Shown: one piece after another, positions 1 through 5,334 of the stretch
Numbering within the stretch: the stretch's first letter is position 1
Layout of the letters: each line of letters starts with the position of its first letter
Source of the DNA: Bacteroidota bacterium
GTDB lineage: Bacteria > Bacteroidota > Bacteroidia > Flavobacteriales_D > Crocinitomicaceae
Direction: 5' to 3'
NCBI GenBank assembly: GCA_006226555.1
Contig: SBGS01000216.1
Location: 1 to 5,334, forward strand
DNA: 5,334 bases
Notes under the pieces: model-generated
Databases searched by the model: none
The model's input: only the letters and a program-made list of their open reading frames with translations
Told to the model about the DNA's origin: nothing
Program-made: the position numbers and the translations under genes

Positions 1-521
1 TTACCATTGAATCCGGTCTTCACACAAAGGATATCTACAAAGAAGGTGTAAGTAAAATGCTTCTTTCTACCAGCGCTTTTGCTGAAGCTGTGATCGCAAA
101 CCTTGGGAAAAAACCAACGACCATCGCAGCTGAGCATTATCCAAAGAATGTTCAATTTAATTTGCCTGAATACAAGCGTCCGAAGGCAAAGAAAAAGACC
201 TTGAAGGGAGTGGATGTTTTTGTTGACTGGAAAGGTGAGAATGTAGCTGATCTTGCTGAAAAATTAAAACTGACAAGTAATAAGGTCGAGCTAAAACTGA
301 TCACTAACCGCGGTGTTAAAGTATGGCCTGCCGGATTCAAGGAGACCTTCTGTACGGATCACTGGCGTTGTCGTTTTGAAGCTCCGGAAGACAATCTTGA
401 GAGCGCAGAAATTCCATTGCTTTTGACGAATGCCAATAAGTTGGGGATCGATGTGATCAAAACTGAAAACCTTTATTACTTCGACGGAGAGCGCGGATAT
501 TCTTTGGGGCAGGGACAATAA
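1..521 (+). CDS. icd: NADP-dependent isocitrate dehydrogenase, Thermus-type, C-terminal part (5' truncated by window)
   Basis: This is the C-terminal end of a decarboxylating isocitrate dehydrogenase, the cytoplasmic TCA-cycle enzyme that converts isocitrate to 2-oxoglutarate with NADP. The reading frame is open from base 3 and gives 172 residues. The first part (TIESGLHTKDIYKEG, then a segment ending SAFAEAVIANL) matches where the compact E. coli-type enzyme ends. About 135 further residues follow, with RGVKVWPAGF near the middle and a terminal GYSLGQGQ. Such a C-terminal extension is characteristic of the longer Thermus-type enzymes, which are common in Bacteroidota. The active-site and cofactor residues lie upstream of the window, so NADP specificity is inferred from the family. 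The ATG at 57 is an internal methionine and not the start. A DUF6671 gene follows after 16 bases on the same strand and may be cotranscribed. Confidence 0.82.
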   Translation, partial: TIESGLHTKDIYKEGVSKMLLSTSAFAEAVIANLGKKPTTIAAEHYPKNVQFNLPEYKRPKAKKKTLKGVDVFVDWKGENVADLAEKLKLTSNKVELKLITNRGVKVWPAGFKETFCTDHWRCRFEAPEDNLESAEIPLLLTNANKLGIDVIKTENLYYFDGERGYSLGQGQ

Positions 522-537
522 ATTCTGATTGAAGAAC

Positions 538-1374
538 ATGTTCAGAGACCGGGTATTACTCATTGCAAGCAAGCACGGTAAAGAGTCCGTGATCAAACCA
601 AAGCTTGAAGATGCTTTTGGGGTGAATTGCATTACCATTCCGGATCTGGACACTGATTTATTAGGAACCTTCACGGGTGAAGTGGAACGCCTGAATGATC
701 CTATCGAAACACTGCGTAAAAAGTGTGAAATGGCATTTAATGTTTCCGGTGGCGATCTGATCCTTGCCAGTGAAGGTTCTTTTGGTATGCATCCATCTAT
801 CCCTTTTGTTCAGGCGGATGAAGAGTTTATCATGTTGATGGACAAAAGGAATAACCTGGAGATCATCGCCAGGGAGCTTTCCACTCGAACAAATTTTGCG
901 CGTAAAACTGTTTCTTCTTTTATTGAGCTGCTCGATTTTGCTGTAAAAACAGGATTTCCAACACACGCTTTGATCCTAAGACCAGAAGCCATTGGTAATG
1001 AAGATATCATCAAAGGCATTAATACCTGGAGAGAGCTGGAAACTAATTTCTCTGAGCTAAGCGAAAAGTACGGAAGAGTGCTTTGTGAAACAGATATGCG
1101 TGCGATGAACAATCCTTCTCGAATGGAAGTGATCGCATTGGCTACAGAGAAACTGATCGAAAAGATCCGGTCTAAATGTCCATCTTGTGAATTCCCGGGA
1201 TTTGATGTTGTGGATGCGAGAAAAGGATTGCCTTGTATGCAGTGCGGCATGCCCACACGATCAGTATTGGCTTATCAGTATGAGTGCAAATCATGTGGTT
1301 TCACGAAAGAGGATATATATCCCAAAGGGAAAACTACCGAGGATCCGCAGTTCTGCGATTTTTGTAATCCTTAG
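538..1374 (+). CDS. DUF6671 family protein with C-terminal zinc-ribbon-like cysteines
   Basis: This is a 278-residue cytoplasmic protein of unknown function that I recognise as DUF6671. The N-terminal region carries motifs that look conserved: ASKHGKE at 10-16, a TDLLGTFTGEVER stretch at 39-51, and EGSFGMHPSIPFVQADEE around residue 80-97. The C-terminus has four CxxC pairs (C214/C217, C233/C236, C250/C253, C273/C276) and ends in CDFCNP, so it could bind two zinc ions. There is no signal peptide or membrane segment. I chose the ATG at 538 over an in-frame TTG at 529 because ATG is the stronger start and the HGKE motif follows it closely. The gene starts 16 bases after the isocitrate dehydrogenase stop, so a shared transcript is likely. 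The two CxxC-rich modules suggest nucleic-acid or protein binding, but no activity can be assigned. Confidence 0.8.
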   Translation: MFRDRVLLIASKHGKESVIKPKLEDAFGVNCITIPDLDTDLLGTFTGEVERLNDPIETLRKKCEMAFNVSGGDLILASEGSFGMHPSIPFVQADEEFIMLMDKRNNLEIIARELSTRTNFARKTVSSFIELLDFAVKTGFPTHALILRPEAIGNEDIIKGINTWRELETNFSELSEKYGRVLCETDMRAMNNPSRMEVIALATEKLIEKIRSKCPSCEFPGFDVVDARKGLPCMQCGMPTRSVLAYQYECKSCGFTKEDIYPKGKTTEDPQFCDFCNP

Positions 1375-1376
1375 AA

Positions 1377-1844
1377 TTAATACATCTTGGGATTCTTACT
1401 CATGCGGTAATAACGGTACTTTCCGATCTTCATGACCATGAGATACTCGTACTCTTCATCCTGTATCATTGGAGATAGCTTATTTATTTCTTTTAACCTG
1501 TAATCTTCCGTTTGTTCCATCGCGCCCTCGATCTCGAAATCTGAACCACAGGATCCGGTTGCCGGAACTAGTTTTCCTCCTGCCAACACCAGTCTTTTTG
1601 TATAATTAAGCACCAGCTTTTTGCCTTTTATGTGATAGGTACCCGATTCCTGGATCACAGAATCAGCGCAATCCATCTGGTTGTGCCCGTGTACGAAAGT
1701 TCCATCTTCAAAGAATTGATAGTGTTCTCCATATCCTGATCCCACTATCGGCATATCGTGCCAGAATCCAGTTATAGGTTCTTTGGGTTGAGCAACAACG
1801 ATCGAAGCGAATAAAACTGTAGTTAGGAATAGATAGTATTTCAT
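1377..1844 (-). CDS. small secreted lipocalin-like protein of unknown function
   Basis: A 155-residue protein that I cannot assign to a named family. Residues 1-18 form a signal peptide (MKYYLFLTTVLFASIVVA) with likely cleavage before Q19. No cysteine sits at the cleavage site, so it should be periplasmic or exported and not a lipoprotein. The mature part has a beta-strand-like pattern: GFWHDMP at 26-32, a QFFEDGTF turn at 43-50, SGTYHIKGKKLVLNY at 67-81 and YEYLMVMKIGKYRYYRM near the end. The GxW, DGTF and SGTY-GKKL spacing resembles small lipocalin-like domains of Bacteroidota. The only two cysteines, C59 and C99, lie outside the signal peptide and could form a disulfide. Its stop is 2 bases from the stop of the convergent DUF6671 gene. 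Its start lies 18 bases from a repeat element at 1863-1988, so the promoter must overlap that repeat or lie beyond it. Confidence 0.75.
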   Translation of the reverse strand: MKYYLFLTTVLFASIVVAQPKEPITGFWHDMPIVGSGYGEHYQFFEDGTFVHGHNQMDCADSVIQESGTYHIKGKKLVLNYTKRLVLAGGKLVPATGSCGSDFEIEGAMEQTEDYRLKEINKLSPMIQDEEYEYLMVMKIGKYRYYRMSKNPKMY

Positions 1845-1862
1845 AGGAATTTGTTCATGTTC

Positions 1863-1988
1863 AATTTAGCTTTAAGCTTAAAGGCTCTAAGCTAACAGCA
1901 ATATAAATCAAATCCGAAATGAATAACAAACTGACTAGATGAACATTGCATGCCTAAGGCTTATCGCAAAAAAGCTTAAAGCTAAATT
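1863..1988. repeat. single copy of palindrome-rich repeat with 17-bp perfect inverted ends
   Basis: This 126-bp element is bounded by perfect 17-base inverted arms: AATTTAGCTTTAAGCTT at 1863-1879 and its exact reverse complement at 1972-1988. The left arm overlaps a 14-bp perfect palindrome, CTTTAAGCTTAAAG (1870-1883). The part from 1910 onward is homologous to the units of the array at 2379-2661: it shares AAATCC, GAATAACAAAC, GATGAACAT and the end GCTTATCGCA(A/T)AAAGCTTAAAGCTAAA. The orientation is the same as in the array. The right end stops 3 bases before the stop codon of the four-helix-bundle gene, and the left end lies 18 bases from the start of the secreted-protein gene. It could act as a stem-loop in the RNA, a terminator or processing site between the two genes, or an end of a mobile cassette. 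Confidence 0.85.
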
Positions 1989-1991
1989 AGT

Positions 1992-2348
1992 TTAATCTCC
2001 TTTGACAATTGCACGATATTTACCCATCAAATTTGTGATGTTTTTGAGTTTATCGTTCAGTTGTCTGTGTTGTGAAGCATCAAGAAAACCAATTTCATTG
2101 GAGATTTCGAGTTGTGTCTCAAGTTCGAAAGCAGAACCAAGCGCGATCTCAAGAAAATAAATGAATTCTTTGTTGGAGCTTCTTGAAGCACCTTCTGCAA
2201 TATTGGAAGGGATAGAAACTGAGGCTCTGCGCATTTGGCTCGTAATCCCAAATATTTCTGATCTAGGAAAGGTGGCAGTCGCTAAGTAGACCTCTTTTGA
2301 CAGTTCTTTTGATAAGACCCAAAAACTCAGGTCGCGAAAATTTCTCAT
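1992..2348 (-). CDS. four-helix bundle protein (23S rRNA intervening-sequence / S23-like family)
   Basis: A 118-residue protein of the four-helix-bundle family first seen as the open reading frame inside intervening sequences of bacterial 23S rRNA genes, and related to the Avd protein of diversity-generating retroelements. The family signature is clear: MRNFRDLSFW at the start, QMRRASVSIPSNIAEGASR at 38-56, and FLEIALGSAFELETQLEI at 65-82. The length is normal for the family, so the gene appears intact. Members form basic oligomeric bundles and Avd binds nucleic acid, but the role of stand-alone copies is unknown. No rRNA or reverse transcriptase is visible here. Repeat copies lie directly downstream (1863-1988) and 30 bases upstream (2379-2661), which links the gene to the repeats. 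It is co-directional with miaE, so readthrough through the array could express it. I found no convincing promoter of its own. Confidence 0.9.
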   Translation of the reverse strand: MRNFRDLSFWVLSKELSKEVYLATATFPRSEIFGITSQMRRASVSIPSNIAEGASRSSNKEFIYFLEIALGSAFELETQLEISNEIGFLDASQHRQLNDKLKNITNLMGKYRAIVKGD

Positions 2349-2378
2349 GTAAAGTAGGTTAGTCTATTTAAGGTAATA

Positions 2379-2661
2379 AAATCCAAATTGAATTACAAGC
2401 GGATGAGTTGAACATAACACGCTTAAGACTTATCTCCTGCAGCTTTATGCTATAGGCTCTAAGCTTAAAGCAAAATCAATGAAATCCAAATTGAATTACA
2501 AGCGGATGAGTTGAACATTTCACGCTTAAGGCTTATCTCGTATAGCTTTAAGCAATAGCCTCTAAGCTTAAAGCAAAATCAATGAAATCCAAATTGAATA
2601 ACAAACGGATGAGTTGAACATAACACGCTTAAAGCTTATCGCATAAAGCTTAAAGCTAAAG
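2379..2661. repeat. tandem repeat array, 103-bp period, two full units plus a terminal unit
   Basis: This array fills the 326-base gap between the four-helix-bundle gene and miaE. Units begin with AAATCCAAATTGAA at 2379, 2482 and 2585, an exact 103-bp period. Units 1 and 2 differ at 9 of 103 positions by my count. Their first 37 and last 25 bases are identical, and six of the differences cluster in the left half of a hairpin. That hairpin is GCTTTAAGC (2545-2553) pairing with GCTTAAAGC (2566-2574) in unit 2; unit 1 has the same hairpin with one mismatch (2442-2450 with 2463-2471). The third unit is shorter. It keeps the first half, then ends in CTTATCGCATAAAGCTTAAAGCTAAA, the same ending as the element at 1863-1988, and forms an imperfect hairpin around a CGC loop (about 2632-2651). 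I see no gene in the array. Read from miaE, it would be transcribed as a series of stem-loops. Confidence 0.92.
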
Positions 2662-2674
2662 CCGGCCACAGCTT

Positions 2675-3265
2675 TTACCCATGCATCGTTTCAGTCTTAC
2701 CGTACTTGTCCATCAAGGTCGCTTCGAAAGCAAGGAATTCCTGCCATCTGGCTTCGACATCGATACCTTTTCCATACTTTCTCGCGAAATTTAGGAAGGT
2801 CGTATAGTGTCGTGCTTCACTTTCCATGAGTGAACGATAGAACTCTCTCAGGTCTTGGTCATTGATCTCCTCTGATAGAATGCGAAAACGCTCACAAGAA
2901 CGAGCTTCTATCATGGCAGCAAACATCATGCGATTCACGAACTGATTTTCCATACTTCCACCAGCATTGCGCTCTTTCAGGTATGCAGCAAGATCATTTA
3001 CGTATGGATCCTTTCGTTCAAATCCGAGCTTCATCCCGCGTTCTTCCATCTTTTCGTGAACCATACCGAAATGCTCCATTTCTTCCTGTGCGATCTCCGT
3101 CATAGCCTTTACCACGTCCGGATACTGCGGGAATTTCACGATTACCGAGATCGCGTTGCTCGCTGCCTTCTGTTCGCAGTACGCATGATCGACCAGGATC
3201 TCCTGAATGTTCTTTTCTACAATATTCACCCATCGTGGGTCCGTAGGTAATTTGAGTCCGAGCAT
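2675..3265 (-). CDS. miaE: tRNA-(ms2io6A) hydroxylase MiaE
   Basis: MiaE is a cytoplasmic non-haem diiron monooxygenase of the ferritin-like fold. It uses O2 to hydroxylate the isopentenyl side chain of 2-methylthio-N6-isopentenyladenosine at position 37 of tRNAs reading UNN codons, after MiaA and MiaB have acted. The 196-residue protein has the expected six ligand candidates in the family's arrangement: E31 in DHAYCEQKAA, E62 and H65 in EEMEHF, E120 in IEARSCERF, and E150 and H153 in ESEARHY. Length and spacing are normal, so it is likely active. It has no signal peptide. The ATG at 3265 is preceded by a TAACTTTG box about 17 bases away, which supports this start. It is divergent from pafA. 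Its stop lies 14 bases from the end of the repeat array, and its transcript would run into that array. MiaA and MiaB are not in the window. Confidence 0.95.
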   Translation of the reverse strand: MLGLKLPTDPRWVNIVEKNIQEILVDHAYCEQKAASNAISVIVKFPQYPDVVKAMTEIAQEEMEHFGMVHEKMEERGMKLGFERKDPYVNDLAAYLKERNAGGSMENQFVNRMMFAAMIEARSCERFRILSEEINDQDLREFYRSLMESEARHYTTFLNFARKYGKGIDVEARWQEFLAFEATLMDKYGKTETMHG

Positions 3266-3282
3266 TTCCTTAGAATTTTACA

Positions 3283-3290
3283 CAAAGTTA
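3283..3290 (-). promoter_or_regulatory. miaE promoter, Bacteroidota-type -7 box (TAACTTTG)
   Basis: On the - strand these bases read TAACTTTG, a full match to the TAnnTTTG -7 element used by the primary sigma factor of Bacteroidota. It ends 17 bases before the miaE ATG, which implies a short leader of about 10 bases. The upstream -33 TTTG element is not clear (only TTCG at a slightly short distance), so this rests on the -7 box and its position. Confidence 0.55.
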
Positions 3291-3303
3291 ATGTATTCAT
3301 ACC

Positions 3304-3334
3304 TTTCGAATTGCAGTAGGATTCGGTAATTTTG
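3304..3334 (+). promoter_or_regulatory. pafA promoter, Bacteroidota-type (-33 TTTC, -7 TAATTTTG)
   Basis: TAATTTTG at 3327-3334 fully matches the TAnnTTTG -7 consensus. TTTC at 3304-3307 is a one-mismatch -33 TTTG element with a 19-base spacer, the usual distance. Transcription would start near 3340, so the ATG at 3352 is a much better start than the in-frame TTG at 3343. I do not see a phosphate-regulator (Pho box) repeat in this short region. Confidence 0.6.
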
Positions 3335-3351
3335 GACAAAACTTGGTTGCA

Positions 3352-4989
3352 ATGAGGTATTTGTTCTTGATCTTCCTTCCATTCCTTGCAAATGCGCAAG
3401 TGAAGAATTCACCTAAGCTTGTTGTTGGGATCGTTGTGGATCAGATGTGCTATGATTACCTCTATCGCTTCGAGGAAAAATATGGAAAGGATGGTCTTTT
3501 GAAGCTACGCGACGGAGGAACTAACTGCCGCAACACGAATTACAATTACGTTCCAACCTATACCGGACCGGGACACGCATCGATCTATACCGGAACAACA
3601 CCTGCAACCCATGGTATCGTAGCCAATGACTGGTACGATCGTGAGCTTGGAAGAGAGAAGAACTGTGTGGAAGACACTGCAGCATTGACAGTCGGCTCAG
3701 GATCATCTTACGGTAAATGTTCACCACATCAATTAAGGGCCCATACGATCACAGATCAGCTGAAGCTCAATAGAAATGGTGCAAAGGTGATCTCAATGTC
3801 CATTAAGAATAGAGGAGCCATTCTACCCGGAGGGCACATGAGTGATGGTTCTTACTGGTTCGATTATTCGAATGGGAATTTCATTTCGTCCAGTTTCTTC
3901 ATGGATCAACTACCGTCTTGGGTGAATTCATTCAACAACGGAAGTTATCCGGAGGATGCGATGCAAGGTGTTTGGGATACGTATTACCCGATATCGAGCT
4001 ACACGGAAAGCGATAAGGACGACCGTATTTACGAGCACTTGTTACCGGGCAAGGATCGTCCCGTATTCCCATACGATCTGAAAGAAATGATCGCGAAGAG
4101 CGGTTACTCTGCTTACGAGCTTTTCACAAGTACACCGTATGCGAACACTTATCTGACCGACTTTGCTATGGCTGCTTTGAACGGAGAAAAGCTCGGACAG
4201 GATGACGTGACGGATATGCTTTGTATTTCTTATTCAACACCGGACATCATCGGGCATTCATTTGGACCGTATTCAGTGGAGATAGAGGATACCTACATTC
4301 GCCTGGATAGAGAGATCGCACGTTTTATCAAAGCATTGGAGAAACAAGTAGGGAAGAATAACTTTGTTCTGTTTCTGACAGCAGATCATGCCGTGGTTCC
4401 CGTTCCTCAATACCTGAGCGACCAAAAACTACCGGGTGGTTACTTTTACCTGGATACTGCCATGGTCGATCTTCGAAACTACTGTATAGAAAGATTTGGA
4501 GCTGATTTTATTGAGGAGCAAGTAAATCTGAACCTATACCTGGATCGTGACGCGATCAAAAATGCAAAGCTAACGGTAGAAGAGGTTTCGCTTGCACTTG
4601 CGGCAAGACTCCGCGAACATGAAGAGGTCAAAAATGCTTATACAGCTCATGAGCTCAGCAGTGTAGCGCATTCCGATCGCTGGATGGAAATGGTCAGCAA
4701 AGGGTATCACAAAGCAGAAAGTGGTGATGTGATCTTCATACTGGAGCCGGGTTATCTGCCAAAATCGCGTCCTTCAGAAACTTCACACAAAGGAACGTCA
4801 CACGGTTCAGCGTATAGTTATGATTCGCACGTGCCGCTGCTTTGGTATGGGGCAGGTATCCGAAAACAGCAGATCCTACGTCCGCTTCAGATCACAGATA
4901 TTGCAGCTACCCTGACGCATATACTCGAATTGCAGCAGCCTTCAAATATTGAAGGGCAGCCTATTGTCGAGCTTTTCAATAAAAAATAG
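3352..4989 (+). CDS. pafA: secreted alkaline phosphatase, PafA type
   Basis: This is a zinc-dependent phosphomonoesterase of the alkaline phosphatase superfamily, exported to release inorganic phosphate from organic phosphate esters. The 545-residue protein starts with a short signal peptide (MRYLFLIFLPFLANA, cleavage before Q16). The catalytic set can be matched to the well-studied Elizabethkingia PafA: zinc ligand D30 in VVDQM, nucleophile T71 in TYTGPGHAS, zinc ligands D298 and H302 in STPDIIGHSFGPYSVEIEDTY, D345 and H346 in TADHAVV, and H484 in GTSHGSAY. N92, K152 and R154 (SIKNRGAILPGGH) correspond to the residues that position the phosphate in PafA and separate this group from phosphodiesterases. 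Length is normal and no key residue is missing. The start was set at the ATG because the likely transcription start lies just upstream. It is divergent from miaE and probably transcribed alone, ending near a stem-loop at 5007-5036. Confidence 0.93.
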   Translation: MRYLFLIFLPFLANAQVKNSPKLVVGIVVDQMCYDYLYRFEEKYGKDGLLKLRDGGTNCRNTNYNYVPTYTGPGHASIYTGTTPATHGIVANDWYDRELGREKNCVEDTAALTVGSGSSYGKCSPHQLRAHTITDQLKLNRNGAKVISMSIKNRGAILPGGHMSDGSYWFDYSNGNFISSSFFMDQLPSWVNSFNNGSYPEDAMQGVWDTYYPISSYTESDKDDRIYEHLLPGKDRPVFPYDLKEMIAKSGYSAYELFTSTPYANTYLTDFAMAALNGEKLGQDDVTDMLCISYSTPDIIGHSFGPYSVEIEDTYIRLDREIARFIKALEKQVGKNNFVLFLTADHAVVPVPQYLSDQKLPGGYFYLDTAMVDLRNYCIERFGADFIEEQVNLNLYLDRDAIKNAKLTVEEVSLALAARLREHEEVKNAYTAHELSSVAHSDRWMEMVSKGYHKAESGDVIFILEPGYLPKSRPSETSHKGTSHGSAYSYDSHVPLLWYGAGIRKQQILRPLQITDIAATLTHILELQQPSNIEGQPIVELFNKK

Positions 4990-5006
4990 TTGTACCCAGT
5001 CCATTT

Positions 5007-5036
5007 CTTGACTTTCGTCAAGTAGACGAAGGCAAG
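5007..5036 (+). terminator. stem-loop after pafA, possible terminator without a U tract
   Basis: CTTG (5007-5010) pairs with CAAG (5033-5036), then after a bulged A the bases CTTTCGTC (5012-5019) pair with GACGAAGG (5025-5032), with one G-U pair and the loop AAGTA. This gives 12 pairs close to the pafA stop. No run of T follows, so it is not a classical intrinsic terminator. It also ends 8 bases before a promoter-like box for the next gene, so it could be an operator site instead. Confidence 0.45.
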
Positions 5037-5044
5037 TGTCATCC

Positions 5045-5052
5045 TAGCTTTG
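5045..5052 (+). promoter_or_regulatory. possible promoter -7 box (TAGCTTTG) for the DUF4386-like gene
   Basis: TAGCTTTG fully matches TAnnTTTG and lies 25 bases before the ATG at 5078. I find no good -33 TTTG at the expected distance, where the stem-loop at 5007-5036 lies. An ATG at 5061 opens only a six-codon frame, so it is not a competing gene start. Confidence 0.4.
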
Positions 5053-5077
5053 TTTCATTAATGAATAAAATTAAGCT

Positions 5078-5334
5078 ATGAAAAAGAGCATCACCTCTCG
5101 ACAACTTGCACTGATCAACGGTATATCTATTGTTCTTATGACCCTGATCGCGGGGATGATTATGGCGGGCATCTTTGTGCCGCTGTTTGAAATGAATCAA
5201 ATTGAATTCGAAAAGTATATGAACAATAAGCAATCGCTGTACTTGTTTGGTATAATAGGGTGGATATTGATCCTCATTACGGACGTCATAGTTAGTTGGG
5301 GATTGTTTCGCTATTACGCCGGAAAGAATTTAAG
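5078..5334 (+). CDS. DUF4386-like integral membrane protein, N-terminal part (truncated by window end)
   Basis: The frame is open from the ATG at 5078 to the window end and gives 85 complete codons. The start is basic and short (MKKSITSRQ), followed by a hydrophobic segment at about residues 10-37 (LALINGISIVLMTLIAGMIM and onward), a polar loop at 38-52 (EMNQIEFEKYMNNKQ), and a second hydrophobic segment at about 53-80 containing ITDVIVSWGLFRYY. Two membrane helices joined by a charged loop, with an aspartate (D69) in the second, resemble the start of DUF4386 proteins. These are multi-pass inner-membrane proteins of unknown function. The family call is from general resemblance and the rest of the protein is missing, so I hold it loosely. 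The gene appears to have its own promoter, separate from pafA. Confidence 0.6.
   Translation, partial: MKKSITSRQLALINGISIVLMTLIAGMIMAGIFVPLFEMNQIEFEKYMNNKQSLYLFGIIGWILILITDVIVSWGLFRYYAGKNL

Larger units (their letters stand above)
1863..2661. mobile_element. possible repeat-bounded cassette carrying the four-helix-bundle gene
   Basis: The two repeat blocks and the gene between them may be one unit. Bases 1865-1879 (TTTAGCTTTAAGCTT) are the exact reverse complement of 2646-2660, so about 800 bp are bounded by 15-base inverted ends. The contents are one open reading frame of a family known from intervening sequences of 23S rRNA, which also have complementary ends. No transposase, reverse transcriptase or target-site duplication is visible. 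The inverted ends could instead follow simply from each repeat unit being palindromic, so a mobile element is a hypothesis only. Confidence 0.35.

Noticed and set aside
529..537. TTG start for the DUF6671 gene
   Set aside because: An ATG three codons downstream is in frame, and no motif is lost by using it.
810..1256. 148-codon reading frame on the - strand
   Set aside because: It is antisense to the DUF6671 gene, whose cysteine motifs and conserved segments show which strand is coding.
2379..2661. CRISPR array
   Set aside because: The 103-bp units are contiguous and nearly identical along most of their length, with no unique spacers, and no cas genes are nearby.
1863..2661. Diversity-generating retroelement (because of the Avd-related protein)
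   Set aside because: There is no reverse transcriptase, and the differences between repeat copies are not limited to adenines and do not lie in a coding region.
1863..2661. A true 23S rRNA intervening sequence
   Set aside because: No rRNA sequence flanks it; the neighbours are miaE and a secreted-protein gene.
2659..2676. Intrinsic terminator for miaE (AAAGC / GCTTT arms around a GGCC core)
   Set aside because: The stem is only five pairs of mostly A-T, overlaps the stop codon and has no U run after it.
3343..3351. TTG start for pafA
   Set aside because: It nearly coincides with the predicted transcription start. The ATG at 3352 begins a proper signal peptide.
5039..5233. 64-codon reading frame on the - strand
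   Set aside because: It lies opposite the start of the membrane-protein gene, its sequence has no recognisable features, and it would run through the promoter and start region.

Overview
The window looks like chromosomal DNA from a member of the Bacteroidota, probably a flavobacterium-like lineage. The evidence is the moderately AT-rich sequence, promoter-like TAnnTTTG boxes without Shine-Dalgarno sites, a PafA-type alkaline phosphatase, an isolated four-helix-bundle (S23/IVP-like) gene and DUF6671 and DUF4386-type proteins. The genus cannot be told from this sequence.

Layout. Positions 1-1374 (+ strand) hold the C-terminal third of a Thermus-type NADP-dependent isocitrate dehydrogenase, followed 16 bases later by a DUF6671 protein with four CxxC pairs. 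A small secreted, lipocalin-like protein on the - strand (1377-1844) converges on it with a 2-base gap. Positions 1863-2661 hold the most unusual part: a four-helix-bundle gene (1992-2348, -) with one copy of a palindrome-rich repeat immediately downstream of it and a three-unit, 103-bp-period tandem array of the same repeat upstream. All copies have the same orientation, and the outer ends form a perfect 15-base inverted repeat. miaE (2675-3265, -), the tRNA-(ms2io6A) hydroxylase, is divergent from pafA (3352-4989, +), the secreted alkaline phosphatase, across an 86-bp region with one promoter for each. A stem-loop and another promoter-like box precede a truncated DUF4386-like membrane protein (5078 to window end).

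Most genes are separate housekeeping or accessory functions: TCA cycle, tRNA modification and phosphate scavenging. They do not form one pathway. The candidate for an undescribed system is the repeat-bracketed four-helix-bundle cassette. It resembles, in layout only, the intervening sequences of 23S rRNA genes that encode the same protein family between complementary ends, but here it lies between protein-coding genes. The repeats may be folded RNA or DNA sites for the protein, or the ends of a small mobile element. This is inference from the layout and is not demonstrated.
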